64,000 bases of DNA from Roseicella sp. DB1501 (GTDB taxonomy: Bacteria; Pseudomonadota; Alphaproteobacteria; Acetobacterales; Acetobacteraceae), in contig NZ_JABFHG010000001.1 in assembly GCF_013112485.1 (NCBI RefSeq), positions 372,001 through 436,000 on the forward strand. Reading direction: 5' to 3'. The translations under genes were made by a program, and so were the position numbers. Positions 36,659 to 45,748 of this stretch are shown one piece after another. The notes under the pieces are model-generated. The model was not told the DNA's origin, ran no database searches, and was given only the letters and a program-made list of their open reading frames with translations. Position 1 is the stretch's first letter; each line of letters opens with the position of its first letter.

Positions 36659-36784
36659 GATGACGTCCGCAGCATCGCTTCCGGTATTGCCGCCTCGGTG
36701 CAGGGCGGATGGAAGCTGGGAGGGCAGCCGGCGACATGCCCCGACTTGTCCCGGAAAGCGGCGGTCATCATGGAGACGATTGCG

Positions 36785-37141
36785 ATGCAGGCTTACAATC
36801 GCGGGCGATGGGTTCTGCTCCTCGGCCTGCTGGCCGCCACCGCCGCCTGCTCGACCAGGCAGGGTTTCGAGCAACGGATGGCGGCCCATATCGGCCGAAG
36901 CGAGGGCGACCTCGTCGCCGCCCTCGGCGTTCCCACCCGCACCTACCAGGCCGATGGGCAGCGCTTCATCCAGTATGACCGGCAGCAGATCCTCGCCGAT
37001 GCCTATCCCGGCTGGGGCTGGCGCTGGGGCGGCCCGACGGTGGAGGTCCTGGATTGCCATGTGACCTTCGAGATCGAGCGGGATCGCGTGCAGAGCTTCA
37101 CCAGCCGCGGGAATGACTGCGTCGCGCGGCCCCCATCCTGA
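36785..37141 (+). CDS. Small BamE/SmpA-like lipoprotein
   Basis: A 118-aa lipoprotein: an Arg-containing N-region, hydrophobic core WVLLLGLLAATAAC with the lipobox cysteine at about residue 22, then AHIGRSEGDLVAALGVPTRT, then FIQYDRQQILAD, a pattern like the SmpA/OmlA (BamE) fold. Two further cysteines (DCHV, NDCVARP) may form a disulfide. ATG 36770, five codons upstream, is a possible alternative start. It follows the kinase by 126 bp; no functional link is evident. Confidence 0.68.
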   Translation: MQAYNRGRWVLLLGLLAATAACSTRQGFEQRMAAHIGRSEGDLVAALGVPTRTYQADGQRFIQYDRQQILADAYPGWGWRWGGPTVEVLDCHVTFEIERDRVQSFTSRGNDCVARPPS

Positions 37142-37185
37142 GCACCGTTCCATCGGCGACGGCATGGGCCGCCCTTTCCTCGAGC

Positions 37186-37779
37186 TTACGGAGGTCCGGC
37201 CGCTGCATCCCGGGCTGGCCTCGCCGGGGCCCCTTCCAGCAATTCGCGCATGCCGAGGCCCCAGGACGAGATCGCCCGCAGAAAGGGCAGCAGCGGCACG
37301 TCGAGGAAGATGACCTTCTCGACCCCGAAGATGTAGAGCGCGCCCGACATCGGGGCTGGCGTGCCTGGCACGAAGACCAGCAGGCTGCCATCGGCGAACT
37401 CTTCCATGACCAGCGCGGGGCAATGCCCCTCCTCGACAGCGGCGAGGGCCGGGCGGATCCGGCTTCTCCCGGCGGCCTCGGGCAGCCCGTTGCCCAGCAG
37501 CGCCTTTGCGAGACGATAGCCGGGAACGCGCTCGAACAGGTTGGTCTCGAGCGCCTGCCTGACCCAATGGCCGATCGCCGACCGCACCGCCAGTCCGACG
37601 ACGAGAAGCAGCAGCAGCAGCAATGCGGCGGCGGCGAGCAGCGGGTGGAGGTATCCGCCCAGCAGCGGATCCGCCACGCCTTGCAGGGAGCGGATGAGGT
37701 GAATGAGGAGCAGCGCGATCGCGCCGAGAGGGACGACCACCAAGGCCCCGTCCAGGATGGCGCGCGGCAGCAGCCTCAT
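37186..37779 (-). CDS. DUF502 membrane protein
   Basis: A 197-aa inner-membrane protein with two hydrophobic segments (GALVVVPLGAIALLLIHLIR and PLLAAAALLLLLLLVVGLAV) and the conserved DUF502 soluble part: FERVPGYRLAKALLGNG, VMEEFADGSLLVFVPGTPAP, SGALYIFGVEKVIFLDVPLL. Function unknown. It is 54 bp downstream of the full-length FGE gene in the same direction, so cotranscription is likely. Confidence 0.82.
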   Translation of the reverse strand: MRLLPRAILDGALVVVPLGAIALLLIHLIRSLQGVADPLLGGYLHPLLAAAALLLLLLLVVGLAVRSAIGHWVRQALETNLFERVPGYRLAKALLGNGLPEAAGRSRIRPALAAVEEGHCPALVMEEFADGSLLVFVPGTPAPMSGALYIFGVEKVIFLDVPLLPFLRAISSWGLGMRELLEGAPARPARDAAAGPP

Positions 37780-37833
37780 GACCGAAAGAGCCTCCGTCCC
37801 GGGATGTCGTGCCGCGCCGTCCTCATGGCGCCT

Positions 37834-38823
37834 TCAGGGCGCGTCGCGTCGGACGCAGCGAAAGCCGATATGGCTCATGCCGCTATCCACCATCTGCGCA
37901 TGGCGCGCCGCGGGACGGTAGCGACGGCAATAGGAGGGTGCGCACAGGAAGGATCCGCCCTTGACCACCTTGCGCGGCACGCGGATGGCGGGCTGGGCGG
38001 GATCGAAGGAGCCTTCGAGCGCCGGCCCGCGGGGATTCTGCGGCGTGCAGCAGGGATGGGCCGCGGCGGCGCCGTGACCTCCGCCCCACCAATCCGTCGT
38101 CCACTCCCATACATTGCCGCAGATCTCGAACAATCCGTAGCCATTGGGGGGAAAGCTGCGGACGGGACAGGTGCCGGCGAAGCCATCGGCCTCGAAATTC
38201 CGCCAGGGAAAGGGACCCTGCCAGGTATTCGCCAGATGCCGGCCGTTCGGCGCGAACTCGTTGCCCCAGGCGAATTCGGCGCCATCGAGCCCACCGCGTG
38301 CGGCACACTCCCACTCGGCCTCGGTCGGCAATGCCTTGCCGGCCCAATGCGCGAAGGCCGCGGCATCCTCGAAGGCGACCTGGACGACCGGGTGCCGTTC
38401 CCGCCCCAGGATCGTGCTGCCGGGCCCTTCCGGGGCATGCCAGCAGGCACCGGGAGTCCATTGCCACCAATGGCTGATGTCGCGCAGATCGACACGTCCC
38501 TCGGTCATGCGGAAGACCAGCGATCCGGGGTCGAGCATGGCAGGGTCGGCACCGGGATAGACGGCAGGATCGAGCGGACGTTCGGCGACGGTGCGGTAGC
38601 CGGTCGCCGCGACGAAGCTGGCGAAATCGGCGTTGGTGACCGCGCTGGCATCCATCCAGAACGGATCGACCTGGACGGCATGTGCCGGCCGTTCCTCGGC
38701 ATAATGGGCATCCGAGCCCATCAGGAAGCGTCCGCCCGGAATTCGCACCATGCCCGCATCGGAGACGGACGGGTCGGGCACGGCCTGCCTGTCCGCTGCC
38801 GAGACCTGATCGATGAATGCCAT
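37834..38823 (-). CDS. Full-length formylglycine-generating enzyme (FGE/SUMF1 family)
   Basis: Copper-dependent oxidase converting the sulfatase cysteine to formylglycine, cytoplasmic. The 329-aa protein is complete: MVRIPGGRFLMGSDAHYAEE, LPTEAEWECAARGG, NGYGLFEICGNVWEWTTDWW, and the active site KGGSFLCAPSYCRRYR with C294 and C299. Compared with the shorter copy at 22268-22942 it retains residues 159-255. ATG 38823 is preferred; the extension to 38877 reads into a repeat element. It should activate both sulfatases in this region. Downstream is a DUF502 gene. Confidence 0.92.
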   Translation of the reverse strand: MAFIDQVSAADRQAVPDPSVSDAGMVRIPGGRFLMGSDAHYAEERPAHAVQVDPFWMDASAVTNADFASFVAATGYRTVAERPLDPAVYPGADPAMLDPGSLVFRMTEGRVDLRDISHWWQWTPGACWHAPEGPGSTILGRERHPVVQVAFEDAAAFAHWAGKALPTEAEWECAARGGLDGAEFAWGNEFAPNGRHLANTWQGPFPWRNFEADGFAGTCPVRSFPPNGYGLFEICGNVWEWTTDWWGGGHGAAAAHPCCTPQNPRGPALEGSFDPAQPAIRVPRKVVKGGSFLCAPSYCRRYRPAARHAQMVDSGMSHIGFRCVRRDAP

Positions 38824-38849
38824 GGTGCCGCCGCAACCTGTTGTTTCCA

Positions 38850-38899
38850 GAGCAGATTCACGCGCCCGGGCATTCACGCCCTCCCACGACCTGCTCTAG
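38850..38899. repeat. 50-nt palindromic repeat, family 1, degenerate copy
   Basis: Same 50-nt length and ends (GAGCA...TGCTCTAG) as the copies at 53671-53720 and 56194-56243. The inner stem is only partly paired, but some pairs are compensated (A-T to G-C). It lies immediately upstream of the FGE start. Confidence 0.5.
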
Positions 38900-39189
38900 C
38901 CTTTTTGACCCTGAAGGAGGGTAGCGCCCAGGCAGGTCCGGCTCCATCGGGTGCAGACCCGATCCGGGCTTCCCAATGAGGCGAGCGAGAGCACCGGTTG
39001 TTCGATCGAGTTTGCAGGGATTTCCGGACAATGTTTCCGGGAATGTGGACGTTCTCGCCATGCTGCTGAAGTCCGAACCGCCCGTCATGTCTTCCCTGGC
39101 CAACAGCCGGCGCCTTCGTGGCCGTGGCCTGCAGCGGGTTGAGATGCAGGTATGACAGGAGGATGCCGCACTGGTACGCGCCGTGGCTC

Positions 39190-39345
39190 CGGCCGATCCT
39201 GAGCGGGCCGCCGCAGCGCGCAGTCTCCTGCGCGGCTGCTTCGCACCGGCCCGCAGCCTCAAGGACCTGCTCGCCGCTATCCTGCTGGAGTTGTGGAACT
39301 CAACCGCTCGCGCGACGCCGGGCGCGACATGGAGCCACGACTTGG
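39190..39345 (+). pseudogene. Frameshifted remnant of a FitA/VapB-like antitoxin
   Basis: Residues RSLLRGCFAPARSLKDLLAAI in one frame and ELNRSRDAGRDMEP in another resemble the C-terminal half of FitA/VapB-type antitoxins (HRxLLR..., SFxELL, then RxRDxGRDV). The frame changes between about 39280 and 39295. The start and DNA-binding half are not recognisable. It abuts the toxin-like remnant. This is a tentative reading. Confidence 0.35.
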
Positions 39346-39759
39346 CGGATCAACGCCAACGTCATCTCGGAGGTCTGCAAGGACGTGCGCTGCCACCGAG
39401 ACGTTGCCGTGTGGTGGGTCGGTGCTGCGAACTGGGGCCTGTTCCTCAACGCCCTCACCCTCGGTGAGATCCGCGAGAGCATCGAAGGGGTGCGGCAACG
39501 CGACCCGGTGAGAGCCATCGTCCTGGAGACCTGGCTCAGTGAGGTCACGAAGGTTTTCGGATCCCGCGTGCTGACCATGGATGCGGCCAGAGCTACAGCC
39601 CGGGGGCGGATGGCAGCGGTTCGTACTGTTCCGACAAGCGATGCACTATCAGCCGTCACTGCTCGTGTACTTGGTCTGGCGCTGGTCACCCGCAACGCCG
39701 CCGATGTCGAAGGCCAGGGCGTGCCCGTCCTCTATCCATTCGTGGTCACGCCGCGCTGA
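39343..39759 (+). pseudogene. Decayed VapC/FitB-type PIN toxin
   Basis: The frame reads INANVISEVCKD, FLNALTLGEIRESI, GSRVLTMDAARA, ALVTRNAADVEGQG and VPVLYPF, matching the PIN-domain toxin layout. The first catalytic aspartate of the LDTNVISE motif is Asn/Ala here, and the aspartate usually found before the ATRN motif is absent (SAVTARV), so RNase activity is unlikely. No start codon with a ribosome site precedes it. Two lost acidic residues plus a broken antitoxin suggest a dead module. Confidence 0.6.
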
Positions 39760-40221
39760 CCGCAGCGGCAGGGGCGCATGAGGGCCGGGGCTGACACCTC
39801 AGCTTTTTTAAGCCAAGCCAATCAATCAGGAGGCGATAAACGTCTTCTCTACAGTCACTCGATCGTACATGCCTTCAATCAAGCATTGAGTGGGCCATTT
39901 GTGGCAAAGGCGGCTCGGATCGAAATTACACCACAAAGATGCAGGCACTTCGCAGCCTCTATTATGACGCTGTCATATATTGGACGAGGAGCAGGAGTTG
40001 CATGACGAGTTCTGTTGCTCGCTGCGCCGATGCAGTGCCAACAGCCCGCGCGAGATCGAACCGCTTCCCATAGCTACTTTCTGGCATGTCGAGCTGGAGT
40101 ACCGGCTTGCCCTACCGGCCCAATCGATCGTTGTGCGCATTTTATTGTATTTCCCCGCAACTCCAGCGTGATCCTTAAGAGGTCGCCAATACGGGAAATT
40201 TCCTATGAGCCAGGCTTGTAA
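39760..40221. other. AT-richer intergenic patch, no gene seen
   Basis: About 460 bp of visibly lower GC content than the rest of the window, with stop codons in all long frames. It lies between the toxin remnant and the recombinase remnant, and I read it as the leftover of an acquired element. No inverted repeats or direct att duplication were found by eye. Confidence 0.45.
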
Positions 40222-40485
40222 CCCCAGGGAGCATGCAAAGCCGGGCGATGGTGTCGGTACTTTGTCTCGAACCGCCTGGTCAGCGGCACGCGGGATGACC
40301 ACGCCGATGCCCCTCGCTTGCCCGCGGCCACGCTGGAGCAGGTCGTCATGACGAGGATCGCCCACTTCCTTGCCAATGGGCCGGAACTGCTCGATGCGCC
40401 GCGGTCCGCAATGGTGCTTCCGGCAGAGGGCGCGGATCAGCGCAGGATCCTCTCCGCAGTCGAGGGCTTGGCCAGCCAGCGGCAG
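40222..40485 (+). pseudogene. C-terminal fragment of a large serine recombinase
   Basis: The open frame contains RWCRYFVSNRLVSGTRDD, then RLPAATLEQVVMTRIAHFL and ANGPELLDA, the usual sequence just after the zinc-ribbon part of large serine recombinases (RYYVS..LV.G..., RLPA..LE..V...L..FL). The catalytic resolvase domain and zinc-ribbon cysteines are missing; a stop codon precedes at 40219. It is therefore a truncated remnant of a mobile element, about 110 bp from the 3' end of tRNA-Gln. Confidence 0.6.
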
Positions 40486-40591
40486 CGGCCGGGCCACGGC
40501 ACGCAACGCGAGACCTTGTGGGGCCGGAAAACCGCGTCTTTCGTCGGCCGCCCGCGCAAAAACCGGAACCGTCCGCGTCAAGCAGACTGGC

Positions 40592-40666
40592 TGGCTGGGG
40601 CGCCAGGATTCGAACCTGGGAATGGCGGTACCAAAAACCGCTGCCTTACCGCTTGGCTACGCCCCA
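40592..40666 (-). tRNA. tRNA-Gln (anticodon UUG)
   Basis: On the minus strand the 75-nt gene folds as a full cloverleaf: acceptor TGGGGCG/CGCCCCA, anticodon stem GCGGT/ACCGC with loop TTTTGGT (anticodon TTG), T-arm GGTTCGAATCC, discriminator G and an encoded CCA (40594-40592). It follows ispE by 26 bp. The 3' end faces the decayed element at 38.9-40.5 kb. Confidence 0.96.
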
Positions 40667-40692
40667 TCCGTCGCCTGGGCGCTGAATAGGCG

Positions 40693-41547
40693 TCAGCCGC
40701 CCCCGCCGTAAAGCCCCCCCGCCTCGCGCCACCAGGCAGCCGGCAGCCCGCCTGCCGCCGCACGGGCCGCCGCCGCATCGGGAAAGAGCCCGAAGCAGGT
40801 CGCGCCGGAGCCGCTCATCCGCGCCAGCAGGCAGCCCGGCAGGCTGCGCAGCGCCGCCAGCACGGTGGCCACCTGCGGGCAGAGCGCGATCGCCGGTGCC
40901 TCCAGGTCGTTGCGCAGCGCCGCCAGGTCCCGCGCCATGGCAGCGGCATCGGGCCAGCGCGTCGGCAGGACGGCCGGCGGCGTGAAGGCGCCCTGCCGGG
41001 CCCGGAAGACCGCCGGCGTGGCCAGCGCGATGCCCGGATTGACCAGCAGCAACCCGCATTCGGGCAGAATGGGCGCCGGCCTCAGCACCTCGCCGATGCC
41101 GCCCATGCGCGTCGGCCGGCTGAGCAGGCAGACTGGGATATCAGCCCCGAGCGGCGCGGCGATGCGGGCGAGCGCCGCGGCCTCCAGCCCCAGGCCCCAG
41201 AGGCGGTCGAGCCCGCGCAGCGCCGCCGCGGCATCGGCCGAGCCGCCACCGATGCCCGAGGCGACGGGCAGGCCTTTGCTCAGGGTGAGCCTCGCCCCGG
41301 CCACCCGCCCGGCCGCCGTCGCCAGGGCCCGCGCCGCGCGCAGCACGAGGTTGTCGGGCTCCGCCGTCAGCGCGCCGCCGAAGGGCCCGTCGAGCGCGAG
41401 GGTCAGAGTCGCGGCCGGGACCAGGGTGAGCAGGTCGCCGGCTGGCCCGAAGACCGCGAGGCTGTCGAGCAGGTGGTAGCCATCCTCCCGCCGGCCGGTC
41501 ACATGCAGGTAGAGGTTGACCTTGGCCGGCGCGAATTCGGCGAGCAT
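40693..41547 (-). CDS. ispE: 4-diphosphocytidyl-2-C-methyl-D-erythritol kinase
   Basis: GHMP kinase of the MEP isoprenoid pathway, phosphorylating CDP-ME in the cytosol. The 284-aa protein has the IspE N-terminus [20 protein letters not shown] (K9), the ATP-binding glycine loop [19 protein letters not shown] near 92-110, and a C-terminal [21 protein letters not shown] 41547 overlaps the stop of the TPR gene by one base (TGATG), so the two are coupled. tRNA-Gln follows. Confidence 0.94.
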   Translation of the reverse strand: MLAEFAPAKVNLYLHVTGRREDGYHLLDSLAVFGPAGDLLTLVPAATLTLALDGPFGGALTAEPDNLVLRAARALATAAGRVAGARLTLSKGLPVASGIGGGSADAAAALRGLDRLWGLGLEAAALARIAAPLGADIPVCLLSRPTRMGGIGEVLRPAPILPECGLLLVNPGIALATPAVFRARQGAFTPPAVLPTRWPDAAAMARDLAALRNDLEAPAIALCPQVATVLAALRSLPGCLLARMSGSGATCFGLFPDAAAARAAAGGLPAAWWREAGGLYGGGG

Positions 41548-43250
41548 CACCGCTGCGCGGTGCTGGACGGGTCCCCGGCCAGGCCGTCGCGCAGCTTGGC
41601 CTCGATCTTCCCCACCTCGTCCGGCTCGGGATCCATGGTCAGGGCGCGCTGCCACTGGAAGCGCGCCTCGCGCTGCCGGCCGCTGGCCCAATAGGCATCG
41701 CCGAGATGGTCGTTGACCACGCTGTTGCGCGATTCCAGCTCGGCCGCCTTCTCCAGCCAGGTCACCGCCTCCGGCAGGTCGCCGAGGCGGTACAGCACCC
41801 AGCCTAGGCTGTCGGCGATGTTGCCGTCCTGCGGCCGCAGCTCGGTCGCCCGCAGCAGCATCGCCTTGGCCCGGTCGAGGTTCTTGCCCTGCTCGGCCCA
41901 GGTATAGCCGAGATAGTTGAGGACATAGGGCTGCTCCGGCGCCAGCTCGAGCGCCCGCAGCAAATCCGCCTCGGCCCGCGGCCAGTCGCCGGACCGCTCG
42001 AGGGCGATGCCGCGGGAATAGAGCAGCGGCCAGTCCTGCGCCGTGATCTCGCCGCTGCGGGCCATCGCCTGGTCATAGGCCGCCGCCGCCTCGGCGAAGC
42101 GGCTCCGCCGGCGCAGCAGGTCGCCGAGCCGCGCCGGGGCCTGCGGCAGCGACGGATAGGCATCGGTCAGCCGGCGCAGCAAGGTCACCGCCTCCTCCGC
42201 CCGGTCGAGCTTGTCGAGCAGCACGGCGCGGCGGAGATCGATCACCGGCGTCAGCGGATCATCGGCCGGGATGCGGCCCAGCATCGCCAGCGCCTCGGCG
42301 GTGTGCCCCTGATCAGCCAGCGTATCGGCGGTCAGCGCCAGGGCGGGGGCGAAGCCGGGCCGCAGCCGGCTGGCGAGCTGCGCCAGGACCAGCGCGAAAT
42401 CACCCGATCCCTGCGCCCTGAGCGCCGAGGCGAGCGCCGTATAGGCCTCGGCCCAGCCATCAGCCGGCGAGGCGACGCTGCGCTGCGCCAGCAGCGTGCG
42501 GCGGTTCTGCTCGGTCACGGCCAGCGCCGCGTCGTCGCCGCTCTCGGCCATCTGGTCGAGCAGGTGCTGCGCCTCCTGCACCTTGCCGGCGCGGTTGAAC
42601 ACCCCGGCCCCCAGCACCGCGAGCCGCCAGGAGGGCTGCGGCTGGTCGGCGACGGCAAGCCGGGCGAAGCGCTCCGCCTCGCGCGGGCGGTTGGCGAGGT
42701 CGGCGATCAGGGCGGCATGCAGGCTGTTCAGCGCCCGCACCCGGTTCTGCTCAACCAGCGGCCGCAGGGTGGCGATGGCCTGCTCCGGCTGGCCGCGGCC
42801 GAACTGCACCCAGGCGGTGAGCACGGGCTGCAGCATCTGCACCGGGCCGGTGCGGCCCATGCTTCGCAGCCGCTGCTCCGCCTTGTCCCAGCGGCCGGCC
42901 TGCACGTCGGTGCCGGCCAGCAGCAGGTTCGCCGCCGGGTTGTCGGTCAGGCGGCGAGCCAGGCGCGACGCCTCCGGCCGGCCGTCCAGCAGGGTGGCGA
43001 GGAAGGCGCGGTTCAGCACCTCCGGCTGGTCCGGATCGGCCCGCAGCGCCGCCAGCATGTTGGTGGCCGCCGCGGCCGTATCGGTCTCGGCGGCGGCGAA
43101 GCGCCCGGCGAGATAGGCGCCGAAGGCCCCGGCGCCCGGCGGGCCGGAGGCGCCCCGCGCCCCGCGCTCGCTGGGCGCCGCGGCAGCGCCGGCGGAGAGA
43201 AGCAGGGCGGCGAGGACGGCGAGCCGCGACGGCAGGGCGGGAAGCTGCAT
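41547..43250 (-). CDS. TPR-repeat exported protein
   Basis: A 567-aa protein with a signal peptide ([25 protein letters not shown] cleavage) and many tetratricopeptide repeats through its length, for example [63 protein letters not shown] and [20 protein letters not shown]. Such TPR proteins often sit directly upstream of ispE in alphaproteobacteria. It is probably a periplasmic protein-interaction scaffold; no specific partner is known. Confidence 0.85.
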   Translation of the reverse strand: MQLPALPSRLAVLAALLLSAGAAAAPSERGARGASGPPGAGAFGAYLAGRFAAAETDTAAAATNMLAALRADPDQPEVLNRAFLATLLDGRPEASRLARRLTDNPAANLLLAGTDVQAGRWDKAEQRLRSMGRTGPVQMLQPVLTAWVQFGRGQPEQAIATLRPLVEQNRVRALNSLHAALIADLANRPREAERFARLAVADQPQPSWRLAVLGAGVFNRAGKVQEAQHLLDQMAESGDDAALAVTEQNRRTLLAQRSVASPADGWAEAYTALASALRAQGSGDFALVLAQLASRLRPGFAPALALTADTLADQGHTAEALAMLGRIPADDPLTPVIDLRRAVLLDKLDRAEEAVTLLRRLTDAYPSLPQAPARLGDLLRRRSRFAEAAAAYDQAMARSGEITAQDWPLLYSRGIALERSGDWPRAEADLLRALELAPEQPYVLNYLGYTWAEQGKNLDRAKAMLLRATELRPQDGNIADSLGWVLYRLGDLPEAVTWLEKAAELESRNSVVNDHLGDAYWASGRQREARFQWQRALTMDPEPDEVGKIEAKLRDGLAGDPSSTAQR

Positions 43251-43463
43251 GCGCCGAGGCTAGCAGCGGCACGGCGCGCACGCCACGGTCAGGACAGCCG
43301 GCGGGTCATTCCAGCGGAGGTTCATGGCGGCGCACCTCGATGGTGACCCAGCGAGGCCCTCGATCGCCGGGCGCAAGCCTCCGGCTCGCTTGGCTACGCC
43401 ACGCTTGGCGCCGCCCATTCGGGCGCTCAGCCGGCTGCAGGCCAGAACTTGTGCAGGCCGGTG

Positions 43464-44099
43464 TCACAGCACGCGGCCATAGCCGCCGAATTGCGCATGC
43501 ACCTCGGCCAGCTCCGCCTCGGTCAGCAGCACCGGGGCGAGGCCGGCGCTGCGCAGCGCCAGGTATTGCCGCGCCAGGTTCTCCACCTCGATCGCCAGCA
43601 CCCGCGCCCCCGCCAGGCTGGCGCCCAGCGCCACCACGCCATGATTGGCCAGCAGGGCCGCCTTCCGCCCGGCCAACGCCGCGACGCAGGCCTCGGCCAG
43701 GGCGGCGGTGCCGAAGGTGGCATAGGCCGAGCAGCGGATGTCGTCGCCGCCGCCGAGGGCGATCATGTAGTGGAAGGGCGGGATGCCCTGCCGGGCGCAG
43801 GCGAGCGCGGTGGCGAAGGGGCTGTGGGTATGCACCACCGCCCCCGCCTCCGGCCGCGCCGCATAAACCGCGGCGTGAAGCTGCCATTCCGAGGAGGGCC
43901 GGCGATGCCCGGCCAGCACCCGTCCCGCAGGATCGAGCGCCACCAGATCCGCCTCGGTGGTCTCGGCATAGGCCAGGCCGGCGGGGGTGATGAGGAAGCC
44001 GGTCTCGAGGCGGCGCGAGAGGTTGCCGGATTTCGAGGGCATGAAGCCCATCGCATCCAGCAGCCGCGCCGCCGCGATCAGCTCCGCCGCCGGCGTCAT
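43464..44099 (-). CDS. Class II aldolase/adducin family protein
   Basis: Zinc-dependent aldolase-type enzyme, 211 aa. It has the N-terminal SGNLSRRLETGFLITPAG, the sugar-phosphate/zinc stretch SSEWQLHAAVYAARP (E71, H75), the zinc histidines VVHTHSPFATALA (H90, H92) and ALLANHGVVALG. This is the fuculose/ribulose-phosphate aldolase fold; MtnB-type dehydratases are also possible. It begins 3 bp after a cupin gene, which suggests a two-gene sugar-acid catabolic unit (inference). Confidence 0.86.
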   Translation of the reverse strand: MTPAAELIAAARLLDAMGFMPSKSGNLSRRLETGFLITPAGLAYAETTEADLVALDPAGRVLAGHRRPSSEWQLHAAVYAARPEAGAVVHTHSPFATALACARQGIPPFHYMIALGGGDDIRCSAYATFGTAALAEACVAALAGRKAALLANHGVVALGASLAGARVLAIEVENLARQYLALRSAGLAPVLLTEAELAEVHAQFGGYGRVL

Positions 44100-44102
44100 G
44101 CG

Positions 44103-44381
44103 TCAGGCCGGGTGGCGGCGGCCGACGAGGAGCTCCGCCCCCGCCGGCCCGGCCGCCTCAGTGTGGCGGTGCCCGGCCGCCAGGGTGAAGACTTGGCCCG
44201 GGCCGCAATCCTGCCGCCGGTCCTCGGCGGTGATGATGAAGCGGCCGCGCAGGACCAGCCCGCGCACCTCCCAGTCATGGTCGTGCTCGTCGAGCGCCAT
44301 CCCGGCCGGCACCTCCCGCCGCACCGTCTCTTGGAACCCGTCCGCGCGCAGCGCGGCCTCGAAGGCGGTGGCGTCGGTCAT
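44103..44381 (-). CDS. Small cupin-domain protein
   Basis: A 92-aa single-cupin protein. Cupin motif 1 is LDEHDHDWEVRGLVLRGRF, and motif 2 is GPGQVFTLAAGHRHTE, so the His/Glu metal ligands look present. ATG 44381 gives a standard N-terminus (MTDATAFEAALRADGF). It is immediately upstream of the class II aldolase and divergent from the TctC-like gene (244-bp gap). The enzymatic role is unknown. Confidence 0.82.
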   Translation of the reverse strand: MTDATAFEAALRADGFQETVRREVPAGMALDEHDHDWEVRGLVLRGRFIITAEDRRQDCGPGQVFTLAAGHRHTEAAGPAGAELLVGRRHPA

Positions 44382-44625
44382 CGAGCCTCTCCCTGGGCGT
44401 TGCGCGCCGGCCATGGCTGCCGGTTCCTGCCGGTCGAGGCTAGCGCGAAACTCGCTCCGCGCCGATGCCGCAATCGCCGCCGGCGGGTTGCTTCTTCGCC
44501 ACGCCCGGGCCGCCGCAGCCTGGTCCGGGAAGCGGGCCGGCGGCGAAGCCCGGTCCCGCTGGATCGCGCTTCGCTGTAGCATCCCGGGCGGATGGGGCCG
44601 CAGCGCCCCACGGGAGGAAACCACG

Positions 44626-45633
44626 ATGCACCGACGCCGCCTCTTGCCGGGCCTGGCGGCCCTGCCCTGGACCACTCTGCCCGGGGTCGCCACCGCCATC
44701 CGCCCCGCCCAGGCCCAGCCCGCGGCCGGGCCGGGCTGGGTGCCGGACCGGCCGATCCGCATGCTCGTCGGCTTCGCCGCCGGCGGCAGCACCGACACCA
44801 CGGCACGGATCGTGGCGCAGGCCCTCACCCCGGCGCTCGGCCAGTCGGTGGTGGTCGAGAACCGCAGCGGCGCCGGTGGCAACGTCGCCTCCGAGGCGGG
44901 GGCGCGGGCCGAGCCGGACGGGCTCACGCTGGTCATGGGCTCGATGGGCACGCATGCGGTGAACCAGTCGCTCTACCGCTCCCTGCCCTTCGACGTGGCA
45001 CGGGACTTCACCCCCATCTCGCTGGTCGCGCTCAGCCATTGCCTGCTGGTGGTGCACCCCTCGGTGCCGGCGCGCAGCGTGGCGGAGCTGCTGGCGCTGG
45101 CCCGGGCGAAGCCGGGATCGCTGAATGCCGGGACCGGCGGCTCGGGCAGCTCGCAGCATTTCGCGCTGGCGCTGTTCGAGCACGAGGCCAAGGTCCGCTT
45201 CACCCAGGTGCATTATCGCGGCGGCGCCCCGGCCATGGCCGATCTCGTCTCCGGCCGGGTGGAGCTCGTCTTCGCGCCGGTGGTCGAGAGCATCCAGCAG
45301 GTCCGCGCCGGCCAGATCCGGCCGCTCGGCATCACCCGGCAGGAACGCTCGCCGCAACTGCCCGACGTGCCGACCATCCGCGAGACGGTGCCGAGCTACG
45401 GCTTCCAGAGCTGGCTCGGCGTCTTCGCGCCGGCCAACACGCCGGCGCCGATCGTCGAGCGGATCTCGACGGCGATCCAGGCGGCGATGCGCGAGCCCGC
45501 CATGCGCAGCCGCATGACCGAGCTGGGCTACGAGCCGGTCGGCAGCACGGCGGAGGAGTTCGCCAGCTTCCAGCAGGCGGAGATCCGCCGCACCGCGGAG
45601 CTGGTGCGGATCTCCGGCGCGGCGGTGGAATAG
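44626..45633 (+). CDS. TctC/Bug-family solute-binding protein
   Basis: Periplasmic binding protein of the tripartite tricarboxylate transporter family, 335 aa. It has a leader (MHRRRLLPGLAALPWTTLPG, then AQA-type cleavage), the diagnostic ADRPIR-like start PDRPIRMLVGFAAGGSTD, VVENRSGAGGNVAS, and the ligand loop HYRGGAPAMADLVSGRVEL. GGGAGGAAACC precedes the ATG. No TctA/TctB membrane genes are nearby, as is usual for the many orphan Bug proteins in related bacteria. The ligand is unknown; an organic acid is likely. Confidence 0.91.
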   Translation: MHRRRLLPGLAALPWTTLPGVATAIRPAQAQPAAGPGWVPDRPIRMLVGFAAGGSTDTTARIVAQALTPALGQSVVVENRSGAGGNVASEAGARAEPDGLTLVMGSMGTHAVNQSLYRSLPFDVARDFTPISLVALSHCLLVVHPSVPARSVAELLALARAKPGSLNAGTGGSGSSQHFALALFEHEAKVRFTQVHYRGGAPAMADLVSGRVELVFAPVVESIQQVRAGQIRPLGITRQERSPQLPDVPTIRETVPSYGFQSWLGVFAPANTPAPIVERISTAIQAAMREPAMRSRMTELGYEPVGSTAEEFASFQQAEIRRTAELVRISGAAVE

Positions 45634-45650
45634 ACGGCGTCTCCCATTGC

Positions 45651-45742
45651 CCTGCCGTGGCTTTGCCGCGGCAGGACGTGACGCATCTCGGGCCCAAGAC
45701 GAATCACGGGCCCCCGCGACGGCGCGCAGCGACGTCGCGGGG
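45651..45742. terminator. Convergent terminator hairpins
   Basis: Two hairpins between converging stops: a 10-bp stem CCTGCCGTGG/CCGCGGCAGG with a 5-nt loop (45651-45675, one G-U pair) and a 9-bp stem CCCCGCGAC/GTCGCGGGG with a 13-nt loop (45712-45742). They serve the TctC-like gene and the ETF-QO gene respectively. U-runs are absent. Confidence 0.6.
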
Positions 45743-45748
45743 AACAGC

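Noticed and set aside
38901-38930. TTGACC followed by an ACCCT/AGGGT dyad, looking like a second MerR operator
   Set aside because: No -10-like sequence at 19-20 bp and no metal gene downstream, only the decayed patch; too weak to call.
39783-40171. Short open frames in the AT-richer patch (63-75 codons)
   Set aside because: No ribosome sites, no recognisable motifs, and they overlap each other; consistent with non-coding scar DNA.
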